A stretch of DNA of 64,000 bases from Lasiosphaeris hirsuta (GCA_030549175.1 JAUKUA010000005.1:434001-498000); one strand, 5' to 3'. Positions 24,251-35,148 are shown, counted from the first letter of the stretch. Translations and numbers: made by a program. Notes: generated by a model from the letters alone, not told the origin.

Positions 24251-24726
24251 CTAGTTGCAAGAGCCCTCGTTGGGGTCAGCCCTAGTGGGTTGAAAAGGGG
24301 TTAGTAACTAAAGTATATAGAGCAGACGAATGAATGGGCTGTGAATTGGTAAGGTGTGTGGAAAAAGGGGTCATACTTGTACTGCCAGTTTTCGTAGCTG
24401 GATCTGCCCCCCTTCTTGCAACCCTCGATCTCCTTTCGGAGGTCTTCAAAGCATTCGCCGGGACCAAGGGCTTTTTCGCCCCCCTTGATGTGCTTGATGA
24501 TAAAGTCGTACTTGATGTTGGAGCCCGGCTTGCCGTTAGCGCACGAAGCCTTCTGTCCGCTGAACGAGCTCTCCGGACCGTAGGTTCCGGTCAGCTGCAT
24601 GTGGCATGTGGAGAGAGCAGAATTCAGCGCGAAAGTCTTGTCGTCCCAATCAACGCCGCTGTCGAAGCATTCAGCGGTGGCGTAGCCGGTGAAGGTGAGG
24701 AAGGTAAGGACGTTGGTGAGCTGCAT
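24251..24726 (-). CDS. Small secreted six-cysteine protein B (ADPN-x-G-x-C family)
   Basis: Two exons, 24726-24377 and 24281-24251, joined over a 95-nt intron (GTATGA...CTAG), give 126 aa. A signal peptide covers about residues 1-18 and the mature form begins near ECFDSG. Six Cys are at 20, 41, 62, 92, 103 and 125. The layout (early Cys-Ser/Gly, a GECFEDLRKEIEGC block, GGRSSYENW, and the very C-terminal ADPNEGSC) matches a family of small secreted proteins common in plant-associated and saprobic fungi. I know the pattern but not a firm function; lectin-like or effector roles are speculative. Without the intron the protein would lose its last Cys and the ADPN motif, so splicing is well supported. 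A TATA-like box lies about 165 bp upstream. Confidence 0.88.
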
Positions 24727-24890
24727 TTTCGAGTGGGAAGTGAGTGATGGTAGGTATTTGGTGCTTGAGACTGAGATGTTGCGAAGTCAAATGAGGTGTA
24801 TGTGCAATTTTCAGGTGGAGAGAATGCTTGAGTGGTTTGTGGGTACTGTCTTCTGCCCATGATGAAATTGGAGGGAAGATGGATGTCCTA

Positions 24891-24897
24891 CTTATAC
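24891..24897 (-). promoter_or_regulatory. TATA-like box for secreted protein B
   Basis: GTATAAG on the minus strand, about 165 bp upstream of the ATG at 24726; the same seven bases are found at a similar distance in front of secreted protein A. Confidence 0.4.
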
Positions 24898-25748
24898 TTG
24901 AACTTACTGAGTGAGCCTCCCGTCCGGTGGATCCTTGAATAACTTAAGTCTAGCCTCCTGCCGTCCTGCGTTCGTCATATTCCTTGGAGTTCTTGATTTG
25001 AGCCGACTCATCATGAGTAACGCCTAAAAGCTGAACCGCGAGAACACGAGCCCCATCGCCAAGACTGTAACCTTACTCCTCTCGTTCGGGCTACGCGAAG
25101 CGCGTCGCTCATGTAGTCTATGATACTTGCTCGATCGGAGTGAAAAAGTAGAATCAGTAGTATTTTGAACTTATCTCACATGTAGTTGGACTCATACTGC
25201 TTAGAATTGGAGACATATATAGGGGTACATACACAGCCGGACCACTGCTCACGTACTAAGTCTAGAATTTGTCAATACACTAAAGCTGCTAGTATTCACC
25301 GTCGGCCTTTTGCAAGTAGTACTATTTGCCGTCGGTTTTTACAGCGCCGTTACTTTTACCTGCTAATGAGGCAATGCGGCTTACTAGCGGCCCGTAGCGA
25401 ACTTACGGTTACTCCCGTTGTCAGCACATTAATGAATTGTGGGGAATCGGTGAGGGAGTCGTTGGATCCGATACTTCACCGAAGCCTAGAAACGAGCCAT
25501 GGCATCGGTCAGGCAAAAGTCCAAGAAAAACGCTCGGCCGACTCACTCTGGAATAGGATACTGCTCGGCGAGAATGGTGTATATTCTCGTCTCGAGTAGA
25601 ATTTTAGTATTCCATTCGGCGGCGGGTCGATATGAAGCAAGGCACAGGGCTTTATGCCCTCCTGCTTGACGGACACTTCCTGATGGGGTCACTCGTATTG
25701 TCAAGAATGGGTCACTTCTGTAAGGAGTCAATCTGAGCTACCCTATAG
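24898..25748. other. Spacer between divergent secreted-protein genes
   Basis: No convincing gene. Frames near 25186-25731 are open but have no recognisable domain. The right end carries the promoter of the Kex2-type peptide gene. Confidence 0.4.
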
Positions 25749-25756
25749 TATAAATA
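25749..25756 (+). promoter_or_regulatory. TATA box for the cysteine-rich peptide gene
   Basis: TATAAATA, 145 bp upstream of ATG 25901 and followed by a CT-rich leader, as expected for a fungal core promoter. Confidence 0.5.
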
Positions 25757-25900
25757 ACAGATACCTAACCAGAGTGTTCCGTCTTGAATTCCATCAGCCA
25801 ACTCAAGCAGCCTCTTCCAATCTCTGTCTACCTATCCAAGATACTTTCCTCGTTCTTAACTTAGAAGACTCTCCGACCCGTTCACTATCACAAGTTCAAG

Positions 25901-26315
25901 ATGCGCTTCTCCTTAACATATTTCTTTCTAGCGGCTCTTGTCTCCACCGGAGGGCTCGCCGCGCCCAACCCAGCCAACAAAGTTGATGTAAGTGATGCAT
26001 TTTCATCCCATCTTGGCGTCTTATAACTAACAATGCCCGATTGGCGTCAAGTTGCGTTTCACTCAGGACGGAATGGTCCAGCGCCTAGCCGACGACGGCA
26101 CCATTCTCGACGAAAAGGTGGTTCCAGCTAGAGAGCTTGAGAAGCTCAAGGCCGTCGCTGTCCAGTCCCAGCGCCGAGGCGACGATGTCTTTGCCAAGAG
26201 GTCGTGCATCATCGCTCACCCATGCAACAGCGACACTGAGTGCTGGAACAACGGCTGTGTCGGCTGCCTGTTCATCAGCACCAACAGTGGAGTTTGCTAC
26301 GGTTCTATCTGGTAG
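25901..26315 (+). CDS. Secreted pro-peptide with six-cysteine C-terminal peptide
   Basis: Two exons (25901-25987 and 26052-26315; 64-nt intron starting GTAAGT) give 116 aa. A signal peptide (about residues 1-21, ending GGLAAP) is followed by a charged, Cys-free pro-region. Dibasic sites RR (70-71) and KR (78-79) precede a 37-residue C-terminal segment beginning SCIIAHPC. All six Cys lie there, spaced C-x5-C-x5-C-x4-C-x2-C-x9-C, compatible with a knottin-like three-disulfide fold. Kex2 cleavage after KR79 would release this peptide; that is inference from the motif. An antimicrobial, effector or signalling role is possible, and I cannot name a family. The acceptor giving VDLRFTQDG is preferred; a later AG at 26064-26066 is an in-frame alternative. 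Confidence 0.82.
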
Positions 26316-26900
26316 AAGATCAACGGAGAGGATTTTCAGTCAGGGCCTGTCCCGGAACTGGGGGGTTGGTTTTTCATACTCAAAGACGCTTGCCATTTCT
26401 AGAATTTCATTCATAGTCTTTCTTCATACCTAGCTGTTAGTTCTACTTCAACCCTGTCTTCGACATTATTGTGAATTCGTTCAAGGAGATATCGAGACTG
26501 AAAATAAGTCAAAATGAAATCAAGGACCTCTCTTTGATAGCCTTGCCGTCAATCCTAGTGCCATTGATTTGTTCAGCCTGTTGACCCTGGGGTGCTACTT
26601 TGTGGACGGTTTGGGGATGTAAACCCTGAAAGGTGAAGGTGTGTTGTCAGTAGAACGGGCCAACCCCAACACAGCCTAAGTTCGAGTTATTTTCAGTCAC
26701 CGAGTCACATTTGTGGGTCCGCCCATTAGGGCAACGGGCTGTGCCTCGGCATCACAACAGTCCAGGAATTTCTTGTGCCTTGATTCCTCGGGAAGGATTC
26801 CCGCTCCCACCCACCCGCCCACCCTATCAAAACACTCTTTACCCCAAAAACACCATCTCCAATTCTACTCCCCATCTTCTCCCAACAAAAATTTCACATC
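26316..26900. other. Spacer upstream of the YhhN gene
   Basis: About 0.6 kb without a gene; a CA-rich leader directly precedes ATG 26901. Confidence 0.4.
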
Positions 26901-27560
26901 ATGCCCGCCGTCGACAGAATCATCATCAGCCTCTCGGCCGTATCGGCCGTCGCCTTCCTCGGGCAAGTGCAGGCGCCCCCGAGCCCGAAGCGCGCTCTCG
27001 TCAAGACGTCTTCGACGGCGCTCCTGGCCTTACTCGCGCTATTTCGCGGCGGCCCGGCCCTCGGAGTGATCGCGCTCGCGCTCGGCTCCATCGGCGATTG
27101 GTGCCTCGCTTTCGACGGCGAGGCGGCCTTCCTAGGCGGCCTGACGCACTTTCTGATGGCCCACCTCTTCTACATCCGCCTCTTCTCGCAGATGGCGGCC
27201 CGGCCCGGCACCGAGCTGGCGTATGGCCTGGTGCCCGTGGCGGGCTGGCAGGCGCAGGCGGCGGCCGCGTTGGGCGTGCTGGTCGTGGGCATGATCGGGG
27301 CGCTGGTGCCGAGGGTGCCTGGGGGGCTGCGCGTTCCGATCGTCATCTACTCGACGGCGATCTTTGCCATGGTGCTCACGGCCCTGGCGGTGGATAATGA
27401 TCGGATCTTGGCCGGGGCGCTGCTGTTTACGACGTCGGATGCCCTTTTGGCTGCGAACCAATTCCTTGTCGGGCCCAAGTCGAGCCACCGTGGGTGGATG
27501 CAGCATTCGGTTTGGGTCTCGTACTACACTGCCCAGCTGTTGATTGCGCTGGAGTTCTGA
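26901..27560 (+). CDS. YhhN/TMEM86-family membrane protein (lysoplasmalogenase-like)
   Basis: Intronless, 219 aa. Seven to eight hydrophobic helices span the whole protein. Conserved family features are the Lys-Thr pair after the first helix (RALVKTSSTALLAL), the polar motif GSIGDWCLAFDG with its Asp, FLGGLTHFLMAHLFYI, and the late SDALLAANQF. In animals the family hydrolyses the vinyl-ether bond of lysoplasmalogens; fungal members are uncharacterised, so the reaction is only a family inference. Likely in the endoplasmic reticulum or another internal membrane. It converges on the phospholipase C gene with 78 bp between stops, so the 3' UTRs probably overlap. Confidence 0.92.
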   Translation: MPAVDRIIISLSAVSAVAFLGQVQAPPSPKRALVKTSSTALLALLALFRGGPALGVIALALGSIGDWCLAFDGEAAFLGGLTHFLMAHLFYIRLFSQMAARPGTELAYGLVPVAGWQAQAAAALGVLVVGMIGALVPRVPGGLRVPIVIYSTAIFAMVLTALAVDNDRILAGALLFTTSDALLAANQFLVGPKSSHRGWMQHSVWVSYYTAQLLIALEF

Positions 27561-27638
27561 GGAAACCACACGGCAGTGGATGGAGCATCAAGGCATAGCC
27601 AACTTTACATATCCCCCCAACGTACATAAAAGCTAGAC

Positions 27639-29309
27639 CTAGGCGCCCACGATATCAAACTTGACAACCAATGAACACTTGGTATCATGCCCCTTCAGAT
27701 CCAACATGGGAACAACCACCCACTCCCCAGCCACGACATAAACCAACCTCACGGCCGCCACAGCCAGCACCGGGTTGCTCGCGAAGCTATCATCGCTCTT
27801 GATGAGCAGCCTCAAAAAGTCCAACTCAGTCTCCTCATACTCCCACTCCAACATCTCATCCCAAACCGGACTCTCGGCCGCCTCCCCCTCGCCTCTCTGC
27901 TTATACCCTCCCGTCTTGCGCTTAGCATTCCCCGTCGGCTGCGCCAGGGTGCACGTGAGATACGGCTTGATCTCCCCGGCCGCCCTCCCGTTCGGGAGCG
28001 GCACATCGGTCGCCCCGGCGACAGTCAACCTTAGCGTCCTTTTCGGCTTCGCCACCTCCTCCGCGCCGGCCCTTAGCGCGGCCGGCTTGAGCACAAACCC
28101 GTCCGTCCCCGCAAACAACGCCTCGTTCAGCTGCATCCCCGCATCAAATTTACTCCAGTTCAGCGCGGCCACCTGCGCGCCCACACCCCAGAAGGGCACT
28201 GGGTGCAGGTTGGTCGACGAGATGCGCGTGCCCTTGGGGAACACGCGCATGAGGTGGCGCGCGTTGTGCGCCGCGACGGCGGCCGCGTCGCCCGGCAGGT
28301 ACTTGCCCAGCCCGGCCTCGGACACGTTGATCATGTGGTGGTGCGGCCGGTTCGGCAGGCCGTCGGGGCCGAACCACGACGCGTCCGAGGGTTTGACGGA
28401 TTGCGCGTAGACGCCTAGCGCGGCGAGTTCCGGGATGATGATGGAGGGCGCGGCGGCTTTTTTCTTGTTGTAGGTGTCGCGCGCGGCTTTGGCGTCCTCG
28501 TCGTCGCTGGAGGAGGAGGAGGAGGTGTCGGAGGCGGCGGCTTCGGTTGGGAGGTGGTGTTCGACAATGACGAGGATTTTGGAGGTCAGGTCCGAGAGGA
28601 GGACGTGGTCCTCGGCGTGGTCGTCGGTGATTGGCGCGAGCAGCAGGTGCTCGCCGAGGGTTTCCTTCATGATTTCCACTAGGCGGAGTTGGCCCTCGGG
28701 ACCGCAGTGGTTTTCGAGCGAGAGCAGGATCGGCGCGGGGTCGGTGGTTGTTACTGCTTCGCGGTCGAGCACGGCGCGGAGGGCTAGGCACACGTCGCTG
28801 AACAGGATGTCAGACACCAGAGTGAAGCCGTGGGTGACCTCGGGTGCGTTCAGGTCGGCCGGGTTGTCCCAGGCGTCGATCTCGACACAGCGCGCGCCGC
28901 CGCCGAGGACACTCTCGTAGATGCCGGCATCCGACACGCCGTAGAGCTGGTGGGCCATGAGGTAGGTGTTGTGGCTGGAGCTGATGAAGTACTCGGGCAG
29001 CGGGTACGACCGATCGGTGACGTAGGCGGGGATTGACAGATGCGGCTTCTCGACGAGGGCCCGCAGGCTCTCGGCGTCGTCCTCGCCGACAGCGCCCTGC
29101 TGTGCTAGGTAGGCCTGGAGCGAATCGCTGATGCGCAGGCTGAGTCGTGTCACGTCGGTGGGGCCGGCACTGTGGCCGCCTCCGGCGACCGTGGCCGAGT
29201 CGATCAGGTCGCCTGCGTCATCCTCGTCATCTTCCCGCGATGTCTTGATCTTGAAGGGGTTGAACCGCGCCAGACGCGACGACAGGCCGGATGCTGTAGG
29301 GTCAGACAT
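27639..29309 (-). CDS. Phosphoinositide-specific phospholipase C
   Basis: Cleaves PtdIns(4,5)P2 to IP3 and diacylglycerol at membranes (family knowledge). Intronless, 556 aa from ATG 29309; an upstream in-frame TTG is ignored. After a short basic/acidic N-terminus come the X box (about residues 100-250: SSHNTYL with catalytic His113, CVEIDAWD with metal-binding Glu143 and Asp145, VTHGFTLVSDI with the second His160, LSLENHCG), an acidic Ser/Asp-rich X-Y linker (SSSSSDDED), the Y box (YAQSVKPSD, then GTRISSTNLHPVPFW) and a C2 domain. There is no EF-hand or PH domain, giving a compact form like other short fungal PLCs. All catalytic residues seem present. Confidence 0.96.
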   Translation of the reverse strand: MSDPTASGLSSRLARFNPFKIKTSREDDEDDAGDLIDSATVAGGGHSAGPTDVTRLSLRISDSLQAYLAQQGAVGEDDAESLRALVEKPHLSIPAYVTDRSYPLPEYFISSSHNTYLMAHQLYGVSDAGIYESVLGGGARCVEIDAWDNPADLNAPEVTHGFTLVSDILFSDVCLALRAVLDREAVTTTDPAPILLSLENHCGPEGQLRLVEIMKETLGEHLLLAPITDDHAEDHVLLSDLTSKILVIVEHHLPTEAAASDTSSSSSSDDEDAKAARDTYNKKKAAAPSIIIPELAALGVYAQSVKPSDASWFGPDGLPNRPHHHMINVSEAGLGKYLPGDAAAVAAHNARHLMRVFPKGTRISSTNLHPVPFWGVGAQVAALNWSKFDAGMQLNEALFAGTDGFVLKPAALRAGAEEVAKPKRTLRLTVAGATDVPLPNGRAAGEIKPYLTCTLAQPTGNAKRKTGGYKQRGEGEAAESPVWDEMLEWEYEETELDFLRLLIKSDDSFASNPVLAVAAVRLVYVVAGEWVVVPMLDLKGHDTKCSLVVKFDIVGA

Positions 29310-30373
29310 GGCCAATGGTGGTTTTTTGGTTCTGAAATCGAAGTGAACAGTATGTGTGTCTCGGATCAGGACTTCCCGTGAATCCAATTAGATTTTTCTT
29401 TTTTCGCTCAGATTCGCTGATGTTGGACAACATGCGCCTTGGGCTGTCAGCTTTGGTGAGGGGTTCGCTTTTGGCTGCCTTCACTCAGTTGAAGCGCTGG
29501 CAGCGGGGCAATTCCTTATCGTGGATCCTTATCTTATCGGATAACAACCATCTTGACACCGATTTGGTCAACATCATGATCATGATGCCAATCAATCATT
29601 ACCAAAAGTCTGGACATTATGACAAGATCCCTTTCTCCCACTAGGTGTCACCTTGTATCATATTAATAGTATCTACAATGGTAAAAATATAATATTACTA
29701 CTCGTAAAAAGATAGACGAATATAATATACCGCCGTTCTCGGCCCTGAGTGGAGAGAGCTAACACTGCACCTGTATGTACGTATAAAAGGGAAGTCGAGG
29801 CAACCCACTTGCTGCATTGGCAGCATGTGCGTAGTAGACTGACCTACTCATCTTGTTGACTGCCAACGGCTGCATTCACCTTAGCGAACAATAAACCATG
29901 GATTAGCCACAGGTCCAGTCTCCAGTTCTCGAAATCTCAGCAAACGATACATCCATTAGATATAGCCATGAGTCCGATTTACCACCCAGGTTATATACGA
30001 CGTTAGGAGCCCCGCTTCTTACCCTACCCTACTTGCGAGTCCTCACATTTTGAGAGAAGATGGCGATTGGGATGCATACTTGCAGTTGTTTAGTAGGCCA
30101 ACTGGATGCCAGGACCAATCTGGCTACCATGTCTTGTGAGATAGAGCCTTACACCCAGCCCCCCAAGCTCAACTTTGACGGAAACCTAACGGAAGTCAAG
30201 AGTGTCTGCCCGCGTTCATTCTCTTCAACGTGATCCAGATATCGAGGCTCAACTCAACTGTCTCCCATTTTCCCTTGGTACAATGGCAACAAGTCACAAA
30301 GCATTTCTGACTCCACAACGTCATTGGCAAAGCTCTGAATAGGGGCAGCAACTATTTCCACCTGTCTCGTCGA
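29310..30373. other. Non-coding stretch
   Basis: No gene seen. The part from 29560 to 29720 is AT-rich. It includes the phospholipase C promoter on the minus strand. Confidence 0.4.
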
Positions 30374-30851
30374 TGATACCGGTTCAGTCACTGTGGAGAT
30401 TTACACAGCAGTCAGGTTGTTGGAATGGCACCAGAACCTTTACTGTGCCTATCTTTGACTTCAAGAACCGCTAGGGGGATAGCGCTTCCGCGACGGCAAC
30501 CCCGACACAAGTGACACAAACCCAGACGCTCCCAACAACTCGATGAGCCGGCCGCCTGTACTGTCGGGATATTTCTGGATCTACCTCTTAATTTCCGTAT
30601 TTCTCACAGCAGGCACATTATATGCGTGGCGTTTTTACGTACAAATGACGAACGGTCCCAGGGATAGCAACAGTAGCGTCATCGGTGTTGGCCCAGGTCA
30701 TATGCCGGCCTGGACTGGCGGCCAGGGAATTGGAAGCCATTCAAGCGAACGAGTAAACGGAGCTCTAGGGGTAGTTCTCCGGTTAAAACAGGGAGGCTCA
30801 AGAGCCCGCCGCTCGAGGACGTTGGTCGTTGAATCCGCGACGTTGGCATAA
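30374..30851 (+). pseudogene. Possible decayed gene for a stalked membrane protein
   Basis: From ATG 30374 a frame reads SGCWNGTRTFTVPIFDFKNR, then a TAG (from CAG?), then a Thr/Gln-rich stalk (SATATPTQVTQTQT). In another frame a good transmembrane helix follows (YFWIYLLISVFLTAGTLYAW, from about 30567) with a cytoplasmic-looking tail to 30851. The order ectodomain, stalk, helix, tail resembles a cell-surface protein, but stops and frame changes break it, and I could not find introns that fix everything. Family unknown. The 102-codon frame starting at 30543 could alternatively be a small independent gene. Confidence 0.3.
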
Positions 30852-31044
30852 GGGGCGTGAAAAGGGGGGAAGCGGGGAGGTTGGTGTGGAAAGAACGGAA
30901 GGGGATGAGACGGATTAATGGGCTGCGAATTAAACAAGGGGGTATAAGACCAGCTTGTCAGCGATTTAATGACACTTGAAATTGATATATGTACGGTGCG
31001 TGTGGTGGGTGCCCGTCAATGGCAACAAATAAAGCCTTCATGCG

Positions 31045-32204
31045 CTATAGCAGAGCTCGCTCGTCGCTCCAGTCCCCTTGCAGTCTCCTACTGACAGTGG
31101 TCACATTCCCCACATCCGACTCCTTAGCGGCCTCATATGCCCGTCGATAAACGAAGAGGTTGTCCGAGAATAAGGGGCGCTTGTCAGCCCAACCCGTCAC
31201 CTGCCTGATCTTGTTACTTCCAACCCACTGGCTATACCCAAAGACCAAGACATAGTTCTGCCAGGTCTCCGAGAGCGGCTTCGGCAGCTGGTCCGGAGAG
31301 ACGCCAAACTCCGCACCCCCGGGAAAACCATACTCAGCTGCCAAGGCTGTACCAAACTCTCTCAGCGTCTCATATCTTTTTCCCGAAATGTTGAAGGCCT
31401 GCCCAGCAACAGCCGCCCGTCCCTTCTCTCCCGATAGCGCCGTCGTAGCGAGGGCCACATATCCATCGGCGCAATCATCAACATGAACGCCGTGCAAAAT
31501 CGTGTCCGCATCCGCAGTGAACTTCAACACCCTCCCCTCCTTGCCCTCGGTTGCAGCCGCAAAGGCGGTGACATACTCCAACCCCACACCGTAGTAGCTA
31601 CTACTGTAGCCAAATAGCGGCGTGGCCCTTAGAACCGCAACATCAAACCCCCCCCCTCGGCTGCGACCTCCAACACCCTCAGCCCAGCCTGGTTCCGCCC
31701 TCGCACAACCGGCTCAAAGATAGGATGCGGCGTAGTCGGCGACGTCTCCACACGCGGCGCGAGCCCCTCCTCGCCATGCAACCCCGTTGTGCCATAATCC
31801 TTACACCCGGAACTCCAAAGCACCAACGGCCGCACCCCATTCCCCACCGACACCCCCGCCAGCGCCCTCACCAGCTCCAGCACATCCTCCCAGTGCCGCG
31901 CCTCCGCAGCGGGGTCGGTGCGCGAGGGCTCGGTGCAGGTGGCGATGACGTCCCACACGGGGCTGTAGGCGAGGAGGGTGGGCAGCAGGTCCGGGGAGGA
32001 GAGCGGGGCGACGATGGGGGTGATTTCGTCGCGGGTGAGGGCGGCGGCGGACGCGGCGCGGCGGATCAGCCCGAAGACGTGGTAGTGCGGGGCCGTGCCG
32101 GTGGGTGGGGCCGTGTGCAGGAAGGAGCGGCAGAGGGCGGAGCCGAGGAAGCCGTTAGCGCCGATGACAAGGACAGTTAGGGCGCGGGGTGTGGGCGTCG
32201 TCAT
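31045..32204 (-). pseudogene. NAD-dependent epimerase/dehydratase-like gene with a frameshift
   Basis: Extended short-chain dehydrogenase. The N-terminal frame starts at ATG 32204 and shows the Rossmann motif VLVIGANGFLGSALC and LWSSGCKDYGTTG. It hits a stop at 31629-31631. The conserved continuation (FDVAVLRATPLFGYSSSYYG and then GVHVDDCADGYVALA, GQAFNISGKRYETLREF) lies one frame over and runs to 31045. The shift falls in a run of nine G (C9 at 31648-31656 on the plus strand); ten G would keep the frame open, giving about 387 aa. So this is either a real disabling indel or a homopolymer error; an intron is less likely because both sides are conserved right up to the run. Substrate unknown. 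Confidence 0.82.
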
Positions 32205-34160
32205 TTTGAGGTGGTGTTTTTGGTGATGCTGATGACGATGATTTACTGAGGTCTGGACTGTGAATGACAACTAGGTCTGCTTAACAAGGTGATGTTGGGA
32301 ACTAGGTGGGAGTGGTTTGGATGTTGATGATAGAGTCAGGCGACTTTATAAGTGTCTTGCTGCAAAGGGGATTTCTGTCGCATGATGCAGTGACGGCGCA
32401 ATCCGGTCCGGCCTCCTCGACCCGGCGTAACAGCTCGTCCATCCCGGTTGGGGGGTCAGGGGTTTTGGGGAGCAGTATACCTCCACCTAAAGACCCCCCA
32501 CTGATCGGGTCGGGCGGTTTGTTCAACCGCTGCGGCAATACCATTTGTAATTTCGCAATTCGTTTATCTCTATTCGCGCGATGCTGACTGACCTTGTCGA
32601 TTTACTAACCATCAATCGGCAAACCGAAATGTCCGAAGGTTAGTACCTAAGATACCTAGGTTTCTTGGTCGTCGATTCCCATAACCCTGAGATGCGACAG
32701 TGACTCGGATCAAGGGGCTTGCAGTGCCGTCAATCTGATATGAATCAACATCTCATATCAAGGTCTCCATATCATTGAATGGGCCGGTAAATTCGGGGTT
32801 TAGAGATGCAGGATGATTCCGCCTGGGGCCTGTCACGGGCCACTGCCACAGGCGGGCCACAAACTCATGTGATGAAGATACCTTGCTTGTGTCGCTACTC
32901 ACCTTGTGCACTCTCCCTCTCACCTAGGTAGGTATGCTTGCTCATCTGTCGTCCATGATCGCGTGTTTGGCTCACATGAACCACTCAAGCCCGGCTTGAC
33001 TTTGGCTCGTACCCGCCACCCAGTCGCCCCATTTGCGGTCCACTGGCAAGGGCACCCGCTTCGAAACAACCATTGTGACGCGATTCTACCGGGTCTTCTT
33101 CCGCGACCCGGCTTGAGATTTGGCTTGACTTTACTTGCCTTGGGTTGACTGCCTTGTGTCAGGCGTTGATATCACGGCTTTGCACCCTCGTATATACCCC
33201 ATCCCGGCGTGTGTTCAAACCTGTTGGCAGGAGCAGAATTTGAACCAAACAGGCCATTGGCTGACTTGCCTTGTTTAGGCGCTGCGTGATATGTTTCTGG
33301 AGCGGTAGATAGAAGCTCATTGAGTGGCTCAAACCGTCAATTATTTCGCACTTGGCGTTCAAGTGTTCTGCTGGCGCCTTGGCGTGTTGGGTTAGCGCTC
33401 TAGGTCCCAATGCCCCAACCAATCAAAACCAACCCACAGAGATGACACGAGGAAGACACCGTGGAGCTTGAGCCGGGACTACAGTGTGCAACATGAAGAA
33501 TCAAGACGCAGCGCTTAGAAGCCCGCGGCAGCAGCCTTAAACTAGCGCAGGTCCTACGATGTCCTAGAGTTGCAAACTACCCAAGACGAGCTTCTCTTCT
33601 TTATTGAATCGACAACTCTGCAACTCGCTGACCGAGTTCTACACAGCTCGGACTTGATTAAGCTCACAGGATGGAGAATTGGTCAGCAACAGCTCAAGTT
33701 GAGCCTGGTACTAGTACGAGTATGACATGACATCGAAAGCTTTTCCTAGACCCTGACCTAGGTGCTGGATTTCACTGACGTTTGAGCCCAGGTCTACCGA
33801 CACCAAGAACACGGATCGCCGCCTCATCGAAGCAACAACTGGCCGTCTTTGCCCGTCAGATGACGTGAACACGGGAACCCTCAGGGCCCAGCAGCGTAGC
33901 GCATATTGTGGATTCGTCCGTCGCCAACTGCAGCCATTCATCCAAGGGGCGGCCCCGGTAGCTGCTCGGGCCGGCGGCCGGGGCCAACGTGATGGTGTTG
34001 ACGCTCTTGTTGATTCCTTTGGTAGGTTGGCGTGCCAGATCCGCGCCGAAAGGAGCATGACAATCGACGTTGCCATGAGCAATCTGCCGACGAGGGGAGG
34101 CGGCGAGGCAGCCGACGACCAAAGCACCGTGACGTGCTTGCGCGACACGAGACCTTCGCC
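32205..34160. other. Long stretch without a recognised gene
   Basis: Nothing protein-like is convincing. At 32615-32627 the 13 bases ATCGGCAAACCGA equal part of the Fot1/Pogo TIR found at 16.3 kb. A short inverted G6TC/GAC6 pair lies near 32450-32495. A 5' exon of the following gene might lie in the last few hundred bases. Confidence 0.35.
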
Positions 34161-35148
34161 ATGGTTGGACTCGCGACCATGCTATATCTTACGGTTGCCC
34201 CAACACTCTCTGATCAGTTCCAAAACCGCACCCCCACATGCTCAATGAGCGGCCAAAATGGGATGGCCATGGTATCGCTAAACCTGTCATCTCGGCGCCT
34301 TGGGCAAATACTCCGCCGCTTTGGCACCCTCCTTCCCTGCGGAGGGCGTAGTCAGAGTAGTCCTCAGGGTGGACCAGAGACCTTCGACGTTAGCAGCATC
34401 AACGCTCGTGCCCTCTGCGGAATTGGGGGCATTTCCATTGAGTGGGTTGCTGCAGTCGGTTGTTATTTACACTTTGACGAGCACACAGCAACGCTCTACC
34501 TGTTTGCCCTTCCGTCGTTTTGCGCGCTGCATTCTGCCGAGACAGCGGCCCTTTTCCCGTAAGCTCGCCCGCCCGCCGCTTGGCCGTGGTCAATGGCTGA
34601 CACTTACTGCCTCTAGAATCTACAGACAGTACCATGAAGATTATGAACGGCCTCCAGGCTTCAGTGCCGGCGCCTACTTTCGCGAGATCGAGAGATCCTT
34701 CTCGTTCCTTTTCGCCAACGCCCGTCGCGCGCGCGCGCATTATCGGGACTCGGAGAGAGCCAAGGCCAAACGAGTGGTTAGAGGGGGGGTCAGGGACCCC
34801 TATCTCGATGAACTCTGCGGCTTATCGGGCCGTATCAGAGCCGGCTCGGCCGGGCGGAAGCTGTTCAGCAAATCGACCGACTTCCCTATTCTCTCTGGAC
34901 GGATCTCGGCCCTCCAGAACTACATGAAGGCGAGAAATCCAAGGAACCTGAAAGAGTTATTTCGAGACCGGCGGGACACGATTAGCTGGTATAATTACTG
35001 GCCAGCCATTCTTCTGGCCCTACTTGCTTTTATCATGACGTTTATCTCGACAATTACGGGGATTGTCCAGATGGTTTACTCGATCAAGGCGTATAACGCC
35101 CAGCAGGCCGAGGGCCAAAAGAGCGACGGAGTAGCACTATCTATCTAG
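34161..35148 (+). CDS. Fungal protein of unknown function with C-terminal membrane helix
   Basis: Two exons (34161-34558 and 34617-35148; 58-nt intron with a GCTGAC branch site) give 309 aa. Characteristic wording is SSINARALCGIGGISIEWV, LYLFALPSFCAL before the intron and RQYHEDYERPPGF after it, then FRDRRDTISWYNYW leading into one hydrophobic helix near the C-terminus. This layout (globular N-part, WYNYW-type motif, one C-terminal helix) is familiar from a large uncharacterised family in Sordariomycetes. The start is the first in-frame ATG of the exon; an earlier 5' exon is possible. It converges on the kinase-like gene with 85 bp between stops. Confidence 0.72.
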
